In this document: positions 26,701-34,489 of the stretch, in pieces | Layout of the letters: each line of letters starts with the position of its first letter | How positions within the stretch are numbered: position 1 is the first letter of the stretch | NCBI GenBank assembly: GCA_035296965.1 | Contig: DATGZX010000275.1 | Location: 1-36,072, forward strand | Origin: DATGZX01 sp035296965 | GTDB lineage: Bacteria; Planctomycetota; Planctomycetia; Gemmatales; Gemmataceae | Length of the DNA: 36,072 nucleotides | Direction: 5' to 3' | Notes under the pieces: generated by a model | Told to the model about the DNA's origin: nothing | Seen by the model: the letters and a program-made list of their open reading frames with translations, nothing else | Database searches by the model: none | Program-made: the position numbers and the translations under genes

Positions 26701-27389
26701 TGGAGGATGTGATGCGTGTCCTCGGTGCCGAAACCCGAAAGGACAACTCGCTGACGGTCGGCCCGGCCAGCGCCGTTCGTATCGGCGAGATGAATAAGCT
26801 CCGTGCTGTTGGCCACGTATGCACCGCCATCGCCCGGTTCGACACCGGTCGGTATCAGCAGCCCGTCCGCGAAGACGGTCATCTTGTCGGCCTTGCCCGT
26901 GCCGGCGCGATCTTCCAGGACGATGATCTTGTCGTTTGCCTTTTGCCCCGGAAGGATTTGCGGATAGACCTCGCTGCTGGCGATCCAGAGCCGGCCTCTG
27001 GAATCGAAATTCATTTGGATTGGCTTGGCCAGCAGCGGGTCGGCAGCAAATAAATTGACTTCGAATCCGTCAGCCACCTGAAATGAGCGTCGCTCGATGT
27101 CCGGATCAGGGTCGGGAATCTTGGTCAGCTCCCGCTGGGCATGCAGCGGACTTGCTGTCGCCAACCCTACAAGGAGAGCGAACAGAATAACCTGCGGGCA
27201 TCTGCAGTAGGTGTGCGAAAAAACGTTAGGCGCTGGGCAGGTAAGAACCTCCCCTCGCCCCCGCTTCGGGGGAGAGGGGTCGGGGGTGAGGGGGACGAAC
27301 GATCCCCGGCCAATGCCCCTCACCCCCGACCCCTCTCCCCGGAGTACCGGGGCGAGGGGAGAACATTTGCTGCCGCTTGCCTTATTCAT
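23751..27389 (-). CDS. PVC-type dehydrogenase-like/HEAT/c-type cytochrome protein
   Basis: 1212 residues if the ATG at 27389 is used. It overlaps the TGA of the SGNH gene as ATGA. Residues ~4-50 are encoded by a palindromic repeat; the hydrophobic signal segment VILFALLVGLATASPLHA comes only at ~67-84. Then follow a beta-propeller dehydrogenase-like domain (~95-450; GFEVNLFAADP, FDSRGRLWIASSEVYPQ, IYIADWYNPIIQHGEVDF), HEAT-type helical repeats (~480-900), and a cytochrome c domain with CLKCH at 930-934 and a likely Met ligand in GSLMPEGLAD. A C-terminal ligand-binding-like beta domain ends the protein. The family is characteristic of Planctomycetes and Verrucomicrobia; it is thought to oxidise sugars or polyols and pass electrons to a quinone or cytochrome. 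Substrate not known. Confidence 0.88.
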   Translation of the reverse strand: MNKASGSKCSPLAPVLRGEGSGVRGIGRGSFVPLTPDPSPPKRGRGEVLTCPAPNVFSHTYCRCPQVILFALLVGLATASPLHAQRELTKIPDPDPDIERRSFQVADGFEVNLFAADPLLAKPIQMNFDSRGRLWIASSEVYPQILPGQKANDKIIVLEDRAGTGKADKMTVFADGLLIPTGVEPGDGGAYVANSTELIHLADTNGAGRADRQRVVLSGFGTEDTHHILHTLRWGPDGMLYFNQSIYIHSHIETPYGVRRLGGGGIWQFRPETMQLEVFARGFCNPWGHHFDRWGQSFATDGAYGEGINYVLPGASYVFTPGAARIVAGLNPGSPKHCGEEILSGRHLPEDWRGNVLTNDFRGHRVCRFVLSEDGAAYASREKPELIKTNHAAFRPIDIKMGPDGAIYIADWYNPIIQHGEVDFRDPRRDHTHGRIWRVTAKGRPLVPRPQLIDATTQDVLDALKAPEDWTRHHAKRVLKERGSKVLPALAAWVRGLDPKDPDIEHHQLEALWTYQSLDVVEPHLLSTLLNAKDHRVRAAATRVIQYWHGRLENPMELLAARAADDHPRVRLEAVRALARIPQSHAVELAMQALDRPVDKYLDYALWLTARELESVWMPALQAGRLEFAGNTGHLLFALQAVGSTAAVKPLVDLIQSGKVARDREESVLALIAAMGDAKELRMVFDRVLAADTTAVGTQVSLLAALEQATRQRGIRPAGDLNRLGKLLASPNDGLRTAVVRLAGLWRLESLRSQFFEYARANSISAALRLASLESLAVLGGPASREAIQKLAGADSPVGVRMAAVRALTALDLSSAARLAVEVLTVSSTEIDPSDVFAAFLERKKGAETLVAALAGRKLPGDVAKIGIRAVRATGRDHPMLVEALIKAGGLTVGPRVLSSPELQQMIAEILKQGDPSRGEIVFRRKDQICLKCHAIAGAGGQVGPDLASIGASAPIDYLIESILLPNKAVKENYHSMIVATKEGRFLTGIKVRETQTELILRSADDQEIAVPLKMIEDRAMGGSLMPEGLADTLTRTELIDLVRFLSELGKVGPYSVSKARLVRRWQTLEPTPAAYSLLLRTSYHSAVSNDPALSWGPCYSNVSGTLPLDALSTFQFRKPDSKESDRFAFVRCQIEASSPGKVKFLLNSSAGLTAWLDGKPADAKADMEFDLASEMHTVTFAVNLSQRQEGLRCELEEVAGSGAHARIIAGK
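27247..27382. repeat. Palindromic repeat at the start of the PVC cytochrome gene
   Basis: CCCCTCACCCCCGACCCCTC (27316-27335) and its inverted copy around 27270-27293 form long arms flanked by CCTCCCCTCGCC and GGCGAGGGGAG. The tail GAACATTTGCTGCCG is shared with 20585-20600. The repeat begins only two codons after the start codon of the PVC cytochrome gene and stays in frame. Confidence 0.8.
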
Positions 27390-28606
27390 CGCTCCACCTC
27401 CTGCTGGCGAACAAATTCGTATTTGTGTGCCTTCTTCGTGATCGCAGGGTTTTTCAGTTTGTCAATCTCTGCTTCCAACTTGCTCACAAGCGGATCAAAC
27501 TCGGGGATCTCTTTCGAGTTCTGCCCCTGCTCCTGTTTTCTGAAGCCGAAGAGATAGGTTTCGTTCTCGGGGCGCCAGCGATGGAAGTAGAGGCGGTTTT
27601 TCTCGACTATCTTCCGGCGCAGGCGTTCAACTTGATCCAACTCGAAACGGCGGTCCAGCGTTTTGCCCTGGGCCCATTCCGCGGCGCTGCCGGTCGCAAT
27701 TTTCTCTCCGTCGATTTTCAGGAGGTAGTTTCCCGCCGCCAGACCTTTGCAACGGATTACTCTCTCATAGCCCGAGAGTGAAACTCCGGCCGGCGCATCG
27801 ACCGGTGGCGGCGGGGACGGCAAAACAGTTTCCGGTGTTTGCAGCGTGAAGTTCATTGGTCGCCGGCCGAGATCGACTTCGAAACTCGAGTTCACCAATT
27901 TCAGACCGAGTGCTTTTTCCAGGACGGCCGCAGTTCGCCAGTAGCCGTAGGAAGTCAGATGAATGCCATCGTCAGTCAAGGGACCCTGCGCGGCTTCCCT
28001 CATGTGGTCGGCAACCGGGGCGTAGAGATCGACAAAGAAAAGACCGCGCTTTTTGGCGACTTCACGCAGCGCGTCGCCGTATAACCGCAGGTTCACATTG
28101 TGCTCGGTCGGGACTGGTAGCGGCCGGCCCAAGTCTTCTTGCGGGAGTGGCGAGAGCAGCACCATTCGGGCTTTCGTTGGAAGCAGCGTGTCGAGCAGCA
28201 CATTCAAGCCCTCTCCAAAGTGCGCGAGCCCCGTCTTGCCTTCGAAGGACTCGTTTTCGCCATAAGCGATGAAGATAACGGTGGGGTGGACGGAGGAAAC
28301 TTGTTCTTTGAGGTGTTGGAACCCCTCCGCGGTCGAGCCGAACCCGGCCCGGGCGTCGCCGAAGACCGTGTCACCGCTCCAACCAAGGTTGCGAAAGATG
28401 AGGTGGCCACTGTTGAAACGCCTGGCCAGCATCGTTTCCCAGTAGCCGTAACGCTGTTCGCGCTCGATGAGCGTATTGCCAAGAAACACGACGCGGTCGC
28501 CGTCGACCAGCCCGAAACCCTCGGCGCGTGCCGTCGGTGCCAGACCGAGCAAGAGCCACGCAAGTATTGCCACCCACTGAATACTTTTCACTGGATCGGA
28601 CTCCAA
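27386..28606 (-). CDS. SGNH/GDSL-like hydrolase, secreted
   Basis: 406 residues. A signal peptide (WVAILAWLLLGLAPTARA) is followed by the SGNH core: block I reads VVFLGNTLIERE at ~39-50, where Ser of GDS is replaced by GNT; block II NLGWSGDT; block III AYGENES; block V DDGIHLTSYGYW with the Asp and His. The C-terminal ~150 residues are a separate domain. The GNT form is familiar from a planctomycete group often fused or adjacent to PVC cytochrome proteins (recalled). The stop codon overlaps the start of that gene here, so the two are translationally coupled. Activity is uncertain because the nucleophile Ser is missing. Confidence 0.8.
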   Translation of the reverse strand: MESDPVKSIQWVAILAWLLLGLAPTARAEGFGLVDGDRVVFLGNTLIEREQRYGYWETMLARRFNSGHLIFRNLGWSGDTVFGDARAGFGSTAEGFQHLKEQVSSVHPTVIFIAYGENESFEGKTGLAHFGEGLNVLLDTLLPTKARMVLLSPLPQEDLGRPLPVPTEHNVNLRLYGDALREVAKKRGLFFVDLYAPVADHMREAAQGPLTDDGIHLTSYGYWRTAAVLEKALGLKLVNSSFEVDLGRRPMNFTLQTPETVLPSPPPPVDAPAGVSLSGYERVIRCKGLAAGNYLLKIDGEKIATGSAAEWAQGKTLDRRFELDQVERLRRKIVEKNRLYFHRWRPENETYLFGFRKQEQGQNSKEIPEFDPLVSKLEAEIDKLKNPAITKKAHKYEFVRQQEVER

Positions 28607-28695
28607 GACTTGGCTGCAATGGGCATGTATGGGCGAGACGAAACGTGGAATGATTCACTCCGGCGGTTAAGCTCCAGTATGGCAGGGCCCGCGCC

Positions 28696-29838
28696 TTACC
28701 GCAAACCGTAAAGGATCCTTTCGGCGTTTTTGTGGTAAAGCTCCTGGAGGACCTCCCTGGGGAGGAAGACCCCGTAGATCATCCAGAAGCCTTGCAGGTG
28801 ATGGCTTGCGGCCGGATCGAAGTACTCATCGTCGGTTTCCAGAAAGCGGTAGTAAATGCGAAACGCCTCGCGTTTCGGCGGTGTGTCGGTGCCGAACATG
28901 ATCCGGTCGTGGTACTTCAGAAACATCCGTCGCGCCGTATAAGGCTGCCGGCCAAGCTCCGAGATACGGGCATCGATATCGATCACCAGGTTCGGATAGG
29001 CGTCCAGCCACTTGGCAACGGTGGCCAGGTCTTCCGCGTTGTTGCCGAAGTGGGCGCCGATGAACGTGGTCCGCGGATGTTTGGCGACCACGCGCGTAAA
29101 CTGGGCAAGCAGCTCGGCACGCGGCGTGAACTGGTCGCCATAGAACAGCCAATCAGGATGCGCGTTTAGCTCGTGCCAGCGCTCGTTGAAGCGATCGAGA
29201 GGCGTGAAGAAAGCCGCGGGATCGGCAGTGTGAATCATCACGGGTCGATTGAATTTCGCGCATAGATCCCAAATCGGCTCCAATTTTGGGTCGTCGACAG
29301 GCATCGGCTTGCCGTTCTTGTAGCGGTAACGCAGACCCAGGGTCTTGTGGAACTTCAAGCCTTTGGCGCCGGCCTGGAAGCTCGCTTCCAGGCGCTTCGC
29401 TTCGCGGGCACTCCAGCCGTCGTCGTCGATATCGCTGAAATCAAGGAGCGCGAACGTCAGGAACCGCTTGGGGTGCGCCTCGTCCAGCGCCTGAAGCGTT
29501 TCCTTGAGCCGGCTATCCCAACCGCCGTCCAGGTTCACCACCGTCTGCACTCCGGCCGCGTTCATCTCCGCCAGGTAACGGTCGACACGCTCGCGGGTCA
29601 GGAATTCCTTGCCGCCACCCAGGTGGTTATGGACGTCAATGACTGGAAACGCCGGCGTCTCGACCACGGTTTGCTTCGTCACCATCATCGACCGGGGTTC
29701 CCAGTCGCGTAGTTTGAGCTCCCGGATGTCGGCAGGGGGAGACTGGCTCCACGCCGCCGCCGATGCCAGCACCATCACCACCAGGCAGGATACGCATTCG
29801 AAGCCGCGCACCGTTGGTCCTCCGCATGAGACGGTCAT
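28696..29838 (-). CDS. Secreted amidohydrolase (amidohydrolase_2-type)
   Basis: 380 residues from the ATG at 29838; the upstream part of the open frame is not protein-like. Signal peptide-like segment VSCLVVMVLASAAAWSQ, then the metal site DVHNHLGG (His70, His72), KFHKTLG, MIHTADPAAFF, FIGAHFGNN and the Asp in MFGTDTPP. These are the ligands of the metal-dependent TIM-barrel amidohydrolases related to decarboxylases. The substrate is not inferable. It precedes the SGNH gene by 89 bp on the same strand and may belong to the same transcript. Confidence 0.85.
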   Translation of the reverse strand: MTVSCGGPTVRGFECVSCLVVMVLASAAAWSQSPPADIRELKLRDWEPRSMMVTKQTVVETPAFPVIDVHNHLGGGKEFLTRERVDRYLAEMNAAGVQTVVNLDGGWDSRLKETLQALDEAHPKRFLTFALLDFSDIDDDGWSAREAKRLEASFQAGAKGLKFHKTLGLRYRYKNGKPMPVDDPKLEPIWDLCAKFNRPVMIHTADPAAFFTPLDRFNERWHELNAHPDWLFYGDQFTPRAELLAQFTRVVAKHPRTTFIGAHFGNNAEDLATVAKWLDAYPNLVIDIDARISELGRQPYTARRMFLKYHDRIMFGTDTPPKREAFRIYYRFLETDDEYFDPAASHHLQGFWMIYGVFLPREVLQELYHKNAERILYGLR

Positions 29839-30021
29839 CGGAAAAAATTGCCCACATCTGCTTAGCGTTGAGTGTATCTTCCTGCCGAGCACCAGAACAC
29901 CTGGAAACTGCTCTGGGGCCGAAAATCTGCTTGCGTCGTCATGGATTGGCAGCCCAATATTTGCGGCCAAGATCAAGAAGAGTTCCTAGAAAATGAGCAA
30001 GCAGTGTTTTCTCTCTTGGAT

Positions 30022-30138
30022 GATGAGGTTGCTGAAAAAGGGGTCTGACCCCTTCCACGAAGGGCGATCGATCCCCAAGAACATGGGAAATCAGTGAAGC
30101 TTCGTAGGGGGTCTGACCCCTTTTTCAGCAACCTCATC
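30022..30138. repeat. Inverted repeat with perfect 24-bp arms
   Basis: GATGAGGTTGCTGAAAAAGG with following GGTC (30022-30045) is exactly inverted at 30115-30138. Each arm continues into a GGGGTCTGACCCC palindrome. It lies between the divergent amidohydrolase and Dps-like genes and may be a mobile palindromic repeat. Confidence 0.85.
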
Positions 30139-30194
30139 AAACCGGGAGGCGAGTGTACAACGGGATTGACCCCATTCGTTTAAGGAGGATTGAC

Positions 30195-30821
30195 ATGGCA
30201 GCTAAGCCGAAACCGCATGCAACCGGCAAAACCAAGCCAGGGGACGTGAGCGAGCGCGTCGGCGTCGAGCAGATCCGCGCCCGCGGCGTCAACGTCGAGC
30301 AATTGCTCGAAAAGCTGATCGATGCCGCTGGTGCCGAATTCACGACGTACTACTACTACACGATCCTGCGGATGTACCTGGCCGGACATGAGGATTACAA
30401 AGAAATCTGCGAAGATGCCCGCCTGGAAGACCGGGCCCACTTCGAGTTGATCACGCCGCGTATCTACGAGCTGGGCGGCTCCATCCCCCGCGACCTTCGC
30501 GATTTCGCCGACCGCGCCGGCTGCCCGGACGCGTACTTGCCCAGCGATCCCACGGCCACGAACATCCTCACCGTCTTGCTGGAAGCAGAGCGCTGCGCCA
30601 TCCGGACCTGGAGCGAAGTCTGCGATCTGACGTTCGGCAAGGATCCGCGCACCTACGACATGGCTGCACGCATCCTCAACGAAGAGGTCGAGCACGAGGC
30701 CTGGTTCATCGAGCTGCTTAGCATGGAAAGGGACAACAAGGTGCGTCCGTCGGGCCACTTCCGCCGCGGCGCGCCTGGAGAAGCTCCCTACAGCAAGAAC
30801 CGCGGTTTCTACAATCCGTGA
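30195..30821 (+). CDS. Ferritin-like Dps-family protein
   Basis: 208 residues; the ATG at 30195 follows TAAGGAGG, a near-ideal ribosome binding site. Four helices carry the di-iron pattern: AGAEFTTYYYYTILR (Glu48), LEDRAHFELI (acidic residues and His82), LLEAERCAIRTW and NEEVEHEAWF (Glu164-x-x-His167). This fits the Dps-like branch of ferritins found in archaea and many bacteria, which oxidise iron with peroxide and protect DNA. No DNA-binding lysine tail is striking, though the N-terminus is basic. It is followed after 28 bp by a ferredoxin gene, suggesting electron delivery for iron release or peroxide reduction. Confidence 0.85.
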   Translation: MAAKPKPHATGKTKPGDVSERVGVEQIRARGVNVEQLLEKLIDAAGAEFTTYYYYTILRMYLAGHEDYKEICEDARLEDRAHFELITPRIYELGGSIPRDLRDFADRAGCPDAYLPSDPTATNILTVLLEAERCAIRTWSEVCDLTFGKDPRTYDMAARILNEEVEHEAWFIELLSMERDNKVRPSGHFRRGAPGEAPYSKNRGFYNP

Positions 30822-30849
30822 GCGCTGGGAGCCCCGTTGGAACGAGAAA

Positions 30850-31182
30850 GTGGCAACGTATCACGTCACGTTTATTACCGACGACGGCGAGGTTCAGACC
30901 GAGGCTGCCGACGATCAATACCTGCTGAATGCAGCGGCGGCCGCCGGTCTGAACCTGCCTTTCATGTGTTTGCAGGGCTGGTGCACGACCTGCGCCGCCA
31001 AGATCCTCGAAGGAAAAGTAGACCAATCGGAAGCCCTGCGATTCTATCCGGAAGATGCGGCCGCAGGTTTTGTGTTGTTGTGCAGCGCTTTCCCACGGTC
31101 GGACCTGCGCATTCGCACCCATCAGAAGGAAGAACTACGGGCACTCAGGCTTTCTCTCGGCCTGCCTACCCCGCGCGGCTGA
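30850..31182 (+). CDS. [2Fe-2S] plant-type ferredoxin
   Basis: 110 residues starting with GTG at 30850. Cysteines 40, 45, 48 and 78 (FMCLQGWCTTCAAKI ... FVLLCSAF) are spaced as in plant-type [2Fe-2S] ferredoxins (C-x4-C-x2-C-x29-C). Acidic surface and the usual N-terminal beta-grasp sheet are visible (MATYHVTFITDDGEVQTE). It lies 28 bp behind the Dps-like gene, on the same strand, so probably one operon. Likely electron donor for ferritin iron release or another partner. Confidence 0.88.
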   Translation: MATYHVTFITDDGEVQTEAADDQYLLNAAAAAGLNLPFMCLQGWCTTCAAKILEGKVDQSEALRFYPEDAAAGFVLLCSAFPRSDLRIRTHQKEELRALRLSLGLPTPRG

Positions 31183-31203
31183 GAACCCTAAATTTCTCGA
31201 TCC

Positions 31204-31623
31204 ATGTTACCTTCCGAGCTGCTCTCGGGGACGTTTTGGGCCAGCGCTCAAGAATTGCCCCTGAGTCTGAATGTAGTGCCGGGCGACCTGCGCCCCCGAT
31301 TCATCCCCAAGGGACGGGTGGGAAGAAGCTACCGGGCCATTTCTCGCAACGGCAGGGTATTACTGGCGTCGAACGTCGCCTTGCACGAGCTACTCGGCCA
31401 GACTGTGCGGCTGAGGATACAGGTTTGGCACCGCTCGATTCTTCCAGGCGACGACCCTCAACCTTACGGTCTGTTGCTTGACGCGCGCGCGCATATGCCG
31501 CCTCGTCCAGGAACCGTGCACGATGGCAGACTTGCTCCTGCGGCTCAACCAGTAAGCGTGCTGGCTGTCGATGTAGGCGGAGGTTGCCGGCTCGCTTTCA
31601 GTCCGTCGTCCGGGCAAGCATGA
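31204..31623 (+). CDS. Hypothetical protein
   Basis: 139 residues, starting 21 bp after the ferredoxin. No ribosome binding site stands out. The sequence (GRVGRSYRAISRNGRVLLAS; QTVRLRIQVWHRSILPGDDP) is beta-rich and without known motif, signal peptide or membrane segment. It could be a real third gene of the operon or a chance frame; the protein-like composition of the middle section slightly favours the former. Confidence 0.4.
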   Translation: MLPSELLSGTFWASAQELPLSLNVVPGDLRPRFIPKGRVGRSYRAISRNGRVLLASNVALHELLGQTVRLRIQVWHRSILPGDDPQPYGLLLDARAHMPPRPGTVHDGRLAPAAQPVSVLAVDVGGGCRLAFSPSSGQA

Positions 31624-31714
31624 GCGCTGGAATAGGTCCTATGGGACCTGTGAGACCTATTCCTGTAGTCGATACCTACATGAGCGCGGGGCGTGATTGG
31701 CCGAAGGATTTCGT

Positions 31715-32620
31715 TCAGAATTGCAGCGAGCAGGTGATCTGCCACAGCCGACTGTCGAAGCGTGGCGCTGTCAGAGGCATGAGAATTCCACTGGTTACCC
31801 ACCAGTTGTCGGCCAGGCGCCAGTGGATGCCTGGGATCAAATCCCAGTTCCAGGGCGAACGCTGACCATCGAAGGATCGGGGCTCGCTCAAAGCTTCCAC
31901 AAATAAGTGGGCGCCTCTAGTAGGCGTACTCGCAACCAAGGGACAAGGGCTCTCTAGTGCAAGTCCGTAATTTAAACCGGGCTGCATGCTATCCCCCATG
32001 CGCCAATTGGGGCGGAGGTTCTTGCTCACGAAGGCATGCAATGCCGTTGTGTCCGTGAGATCATACGACCACGCCAGGTTGGGGCTGAGGATGGTCGGTC
32101 CTGAAGCTACGCCGTCACATTCCAACCCGGCCGGACTCACTGCTTGCAAACCAACGCGAAGTCCCGCGTTGGAAGTGTCCAGCAGCGCGAACTGGGAATA
32201 GAGCTTGTAGTAGCCCGCACCGCCGGGGTCGCCTGGCCGACGGAAGTCCAGAAACGGATTGTCGGCACCTAGCGAGAGTTGAAAGGGGCCATTCGCATTC
32301 ATGTCCGCGGCGATTGCAGCAGCGTCGAGTTGCGCCTCGATAGAAGAATCATCATCAGAATCCAGGCCTAAGACGCTGCAGGAATTGGGTAAAGGCATCC
32401 GAAACAGCCAGGAGTGCGAGGCACGGTTCAAAGCCAAGCTATCCAAGCTGGACCGGTCGCATTGGTACAGGAGATCGCGGGGTAAGACGCTGCTTTGCCA
32501 GGGATTCAGCGCCTCGTCCCCGGGCTCTTCACAGCGAGCGTCTGCGCAGAGAGCGACCTGGGACAACAGGACAAGAAGAGTCCACCAGATAGACTGGGCT
32601 GTTTGGGTCAATGGATTCAT
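31715..32620 (-). CDS. Probable outer-membrane or secreted beta-rich protein
   Basis: 301 residues from the ATG at 32620. A signal peptide (IWWTLLVLLSQVALCADA) precedes a beta-rich sequence with many aromatic residues at alternating places (YKLYSQFALLDTSNAGLRVG; WSYDLTDTTALHAFVSKNLR) and ends ..WQITCSLQF. A final Phe is characteristic of outer-membrane beta-barrels. About half-way SNAGLRVGLQAVSP and NLAWSYDL could be barrel strands. Function unknown. Confidence 0.65.
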   Translation of the reverse strand: MNPLTQTAQSIWWTLLVLLSQVALCADARCEEPGDEALNPWQSSVLPRDLLYQCDRSSLDSLALNRASHSWLFRMPLPNSCSVLGLDSDDDSSIEAQLDAAAIAADMNANGPFQLSLGADNPFLDFRRPGDPGGAGYYKLYSQFALLDTSNAGLRVGLQAVSPAGLECDGVASGPTILSPNLAWSYDLTDTTALHAFVSKNLRPNWRMGDSMQPGLNYGLALESPCPLVASTPTRGAHLFVEALSEPRSFDGQRSPWNWDLIPGIHWRLADNWWVTSGILMPLTAPRFDSRLWQITCSLQF

Positions 32621-32682
32621 GTGGCCTGGAGAACTGGTCAGGGGTCTTGATTCTGAGCAATTCCAGTAGTGGTGTAGCGATC

Positions 32683-32895
32683 TCAAGAACCAGTTGATGA
32701 ACCACGACTGTGGCAGCGCGAGTCATATCGGCACGCCAGGCACAAATCAAGAGCGAAAGCCGGACAATCGGACCAAGACGCCTCGGCCAGCCGCGTATAG
32801 AACTTACACGCTGACGCCAACGACCGAGCTTCTGCGACGAAAGGATACGGATCGGCAGGCTGCTTCAAGTTGAACAGCTCTTCTTGCAGCCCCAT
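32683..32895 (-). CDS. Possible small hypothetical protein behind the response regulator
   Basis: 70 residues (MGLQEELFNLKQPADPYPFV...), starting 9 bp after the response regulator stop. No ribosome binding site is clear. The end (CRYDSRCHSRGSS) looks out of frame; a one-base frameshift near 32740 would join it to a hydrophobic helix-like stretch (VVVHQLVLEIATPLLELL). It may be a small decayed gene or noise. Confidence 0.25.
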   Translation of the reverse strand: MGLQEELFNLKQPADPYPFVAEARSLASACKFYTRLAEASWSDCPAFALDLCLACRYDSRCHSRGSSTGS

Positions 32896-32904
32896 CGAGC
32901 GGCT

Positions 32905-33294
32905 TCAGGGCAGAGCGGCTTCAACCGTTGCCAGCAGTTCGTCGACCGCAATCGGCTTGCGGAAATAACGATGCACGCCCAGCTCCAGGAGACGCGCAGC
33001 CTCGCAGGGCTCGGCTTCTCCTGTGCAGACCACGACCGGCATTTCGGGATGCAGTTCCCGAATACGGGCACAAAGGTCGATGCCGCTGACGTCCGGAAGG
33101 TGCACATCGAGGAGAACGACGTCGATTGGCGCCAACGGCGTGCGTAAGGTGCCCAGAGCGTCGTGGCCGCTTTCGGCCGTCAGCGCTAAATAACCCTCGC
33201 GAACGAGGATACGAGTCATGACATTGCGGGTGGTTTCGTCATCTTCGACGACAAGTACCGTGGGTTGATGTTGTCGAGAGGCAGGTGCAACCAT
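32905..33294 (-). CDS. Single-domain response regulator (CheY-like)
   Basis: 129 residues from the ATG at 33294; the upstream in-frame extension is not receiver-like. The receiver domain is complete: acidic pocket Asp18/Asp19 (VVEDDETT), phospho-acceptor Asp63 (VVLLDVHLPDVSG), Thr91 (VVVCTGE) and Lys113 (YFRKPI). No output domain, so it acts through protein contact or phosphorelay. No histidine kinase lies nearby. Confidence 0.88.
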   Translation of the reverse strand: MVAPASRQHQPTVLVVEDDETTRNVMTRILVREGYLALTAESGHDALGTLRTPLAPIDVVLLDVHLPDVSGIDLCARIRELHPEMPVVVCTGEAEPCEAARLLELGVHRYFRKPIAVDELLATVEAALP

Positions 33295-33559
33295 ACTAGT
33301 TATCCGGGCGCAACTACAGCTACTCTGCAGCCCTCGCATGGGCTTCTTCAGTAATGGCATTCATGCCAGGCACCTCCACCCATTGTAAAGGAGTTCTGAG
33401 CGCAGTAAAGGCATTGGCAAATAAAAAGCACGATCCGGCCAGAAGGGGGAGCAACCGCGACTGCTTGGCAAGATGCGCGGCCGGGGCTGTTGCTTGTTTC
33501 GGCGCTGCTGATTCGTTATCTTCAAATCTCCGTCCAGAACTATACTTTTGGAGTTTGGC

Positions 33560-34426
33560 ATGCCGGCAGCTCTCCTCGACGGCAAGAAGTTGGCACAGAC
33601 CATCCAAGGCGAGATCGCGTCAGCGGCGGCTGCATTCGAGCAGAAACACGGCCTCCGACCGGGTTTGGCGGCCGTGCTCGTAGGCAATAATCCTGCGAGC
33701 CATATTTATGTGCGCAACAAACGTAAGGCGTGTGCGCAGACGGGCATAGATAGCTGGCTGCATGAATTGCCCGAAGAGACGAGCCAGGTCCAGCTTCTCG
33801 ACCTGATTGCCAGCCTCAACGCGGACGCCAAGGTGCACGGGATTCTGGTTCAATTACCCTTGCCGCGGCAGATCGACGAGGCCACGATCATCAGGGCGGT
33901 AACGCCCATCAAGGATGTGGATGGTTTCGGACCGGAAAACCTGGGCCTGCTTGTGACCGGCCAGCCGCGCTACGTGCCGGGCACCCCCGCGGGTGTGCAC
34001 CAGCTGTTGATTCGCAACGGCGTGGCGCTGGCAGGCGCGCACGTCGTCATCGTTGGCCGTAGCAATATCGTCGGCAAGCCTTTGGCTCTGATCCTGATGC
34101 AGAAGGCCGCCGGTGCCAATGCGACTGTCACAGTTTGTCACAGTCGGAGCAACAACCTGGCTGCTCTGACGCGTCAGGCCGACGTCGTCGTGGTGGCCAT
34201 CGGCCAAGCAGAGTTTTTGAAGGCGGACATGGTCCGGCCGGGGGCCGTTGTGGTCGATGTGGGCATCAATCGCCTGAAAGACGGCAAGCTTGTAGGCGAC
34301 GTCGATTTTGCAGGCGTGAGCCAGGTCGCGTCGGCCATCAGCCCGGTCCCGGGCGGCGTGGGGCCGATGACGATCACGATGCTTTTGCAGAACACCCTGG
34401 CGGCGGCAACATTGCAAACAAAATAG
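33560..34426 (+). CDS. folD: FolD, methylenetetrahydrofolate dehydrogenase/cyclohydrolase
   Basis: 288 residues; the ATG at 33560 is preceded by GGAG at 6 nt. The bifunctional cytosolic enzyme interconverts 5,10-methylene- and 10-formyl-tetrahydrofolate with NADP. Diagnostic stretches: SHIYVRNKRKACAQTGI with Tyr50 and catalytic Lys54, VQLPLP, IKDVDGFGPENLG, the NADP loop VVIVGRSNIVGKP, VVDVGINR and SPVPGGVGPMT. PGTPAGV stands where many members have PCTPxG. Length is normal. The AI-2E-type gene follows 63 bp later. Confidence 0.95.
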   Translation: MPAALLDGKKLAQTIQGEIASAAAAFEQKHGLRPGLAAVLVGNNPASHIYVRNKRKACAQTGIDSWLHELPEETSQVQLLDLIASLNADAKVHGILVQLPLPRQIDEATIIRAVTPIKDVDGFGPENLGLLVTGQPRYVPGTPAGVHQLLIRNGVALAGAHVVIVGRSNIVGKPLALILMQKAAGANATVTVCHSRSNNLAALTRQADVVVVAIGQAEFLKADMVRPGAVVVDVGINRLKDGKLVGDVDFAGVSQVASAISPVPGGVGPMTITMLLQNTLAAATLQTK

Positions 34427-34489
34427 CCTCGCGCTATTGGCGCTCCGCCCGCAAGCCGGCGGCCGCGAGGATTTTCGTCGGAGGTAGAT

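Noticed and set aside
33320..33607. 95-codon frame on the minus strand before the response regulator
   Set aside because: It overlaps the folD start in antisense. Only its last 14 codons have a ribosome binding site, which is too little to call a gene.
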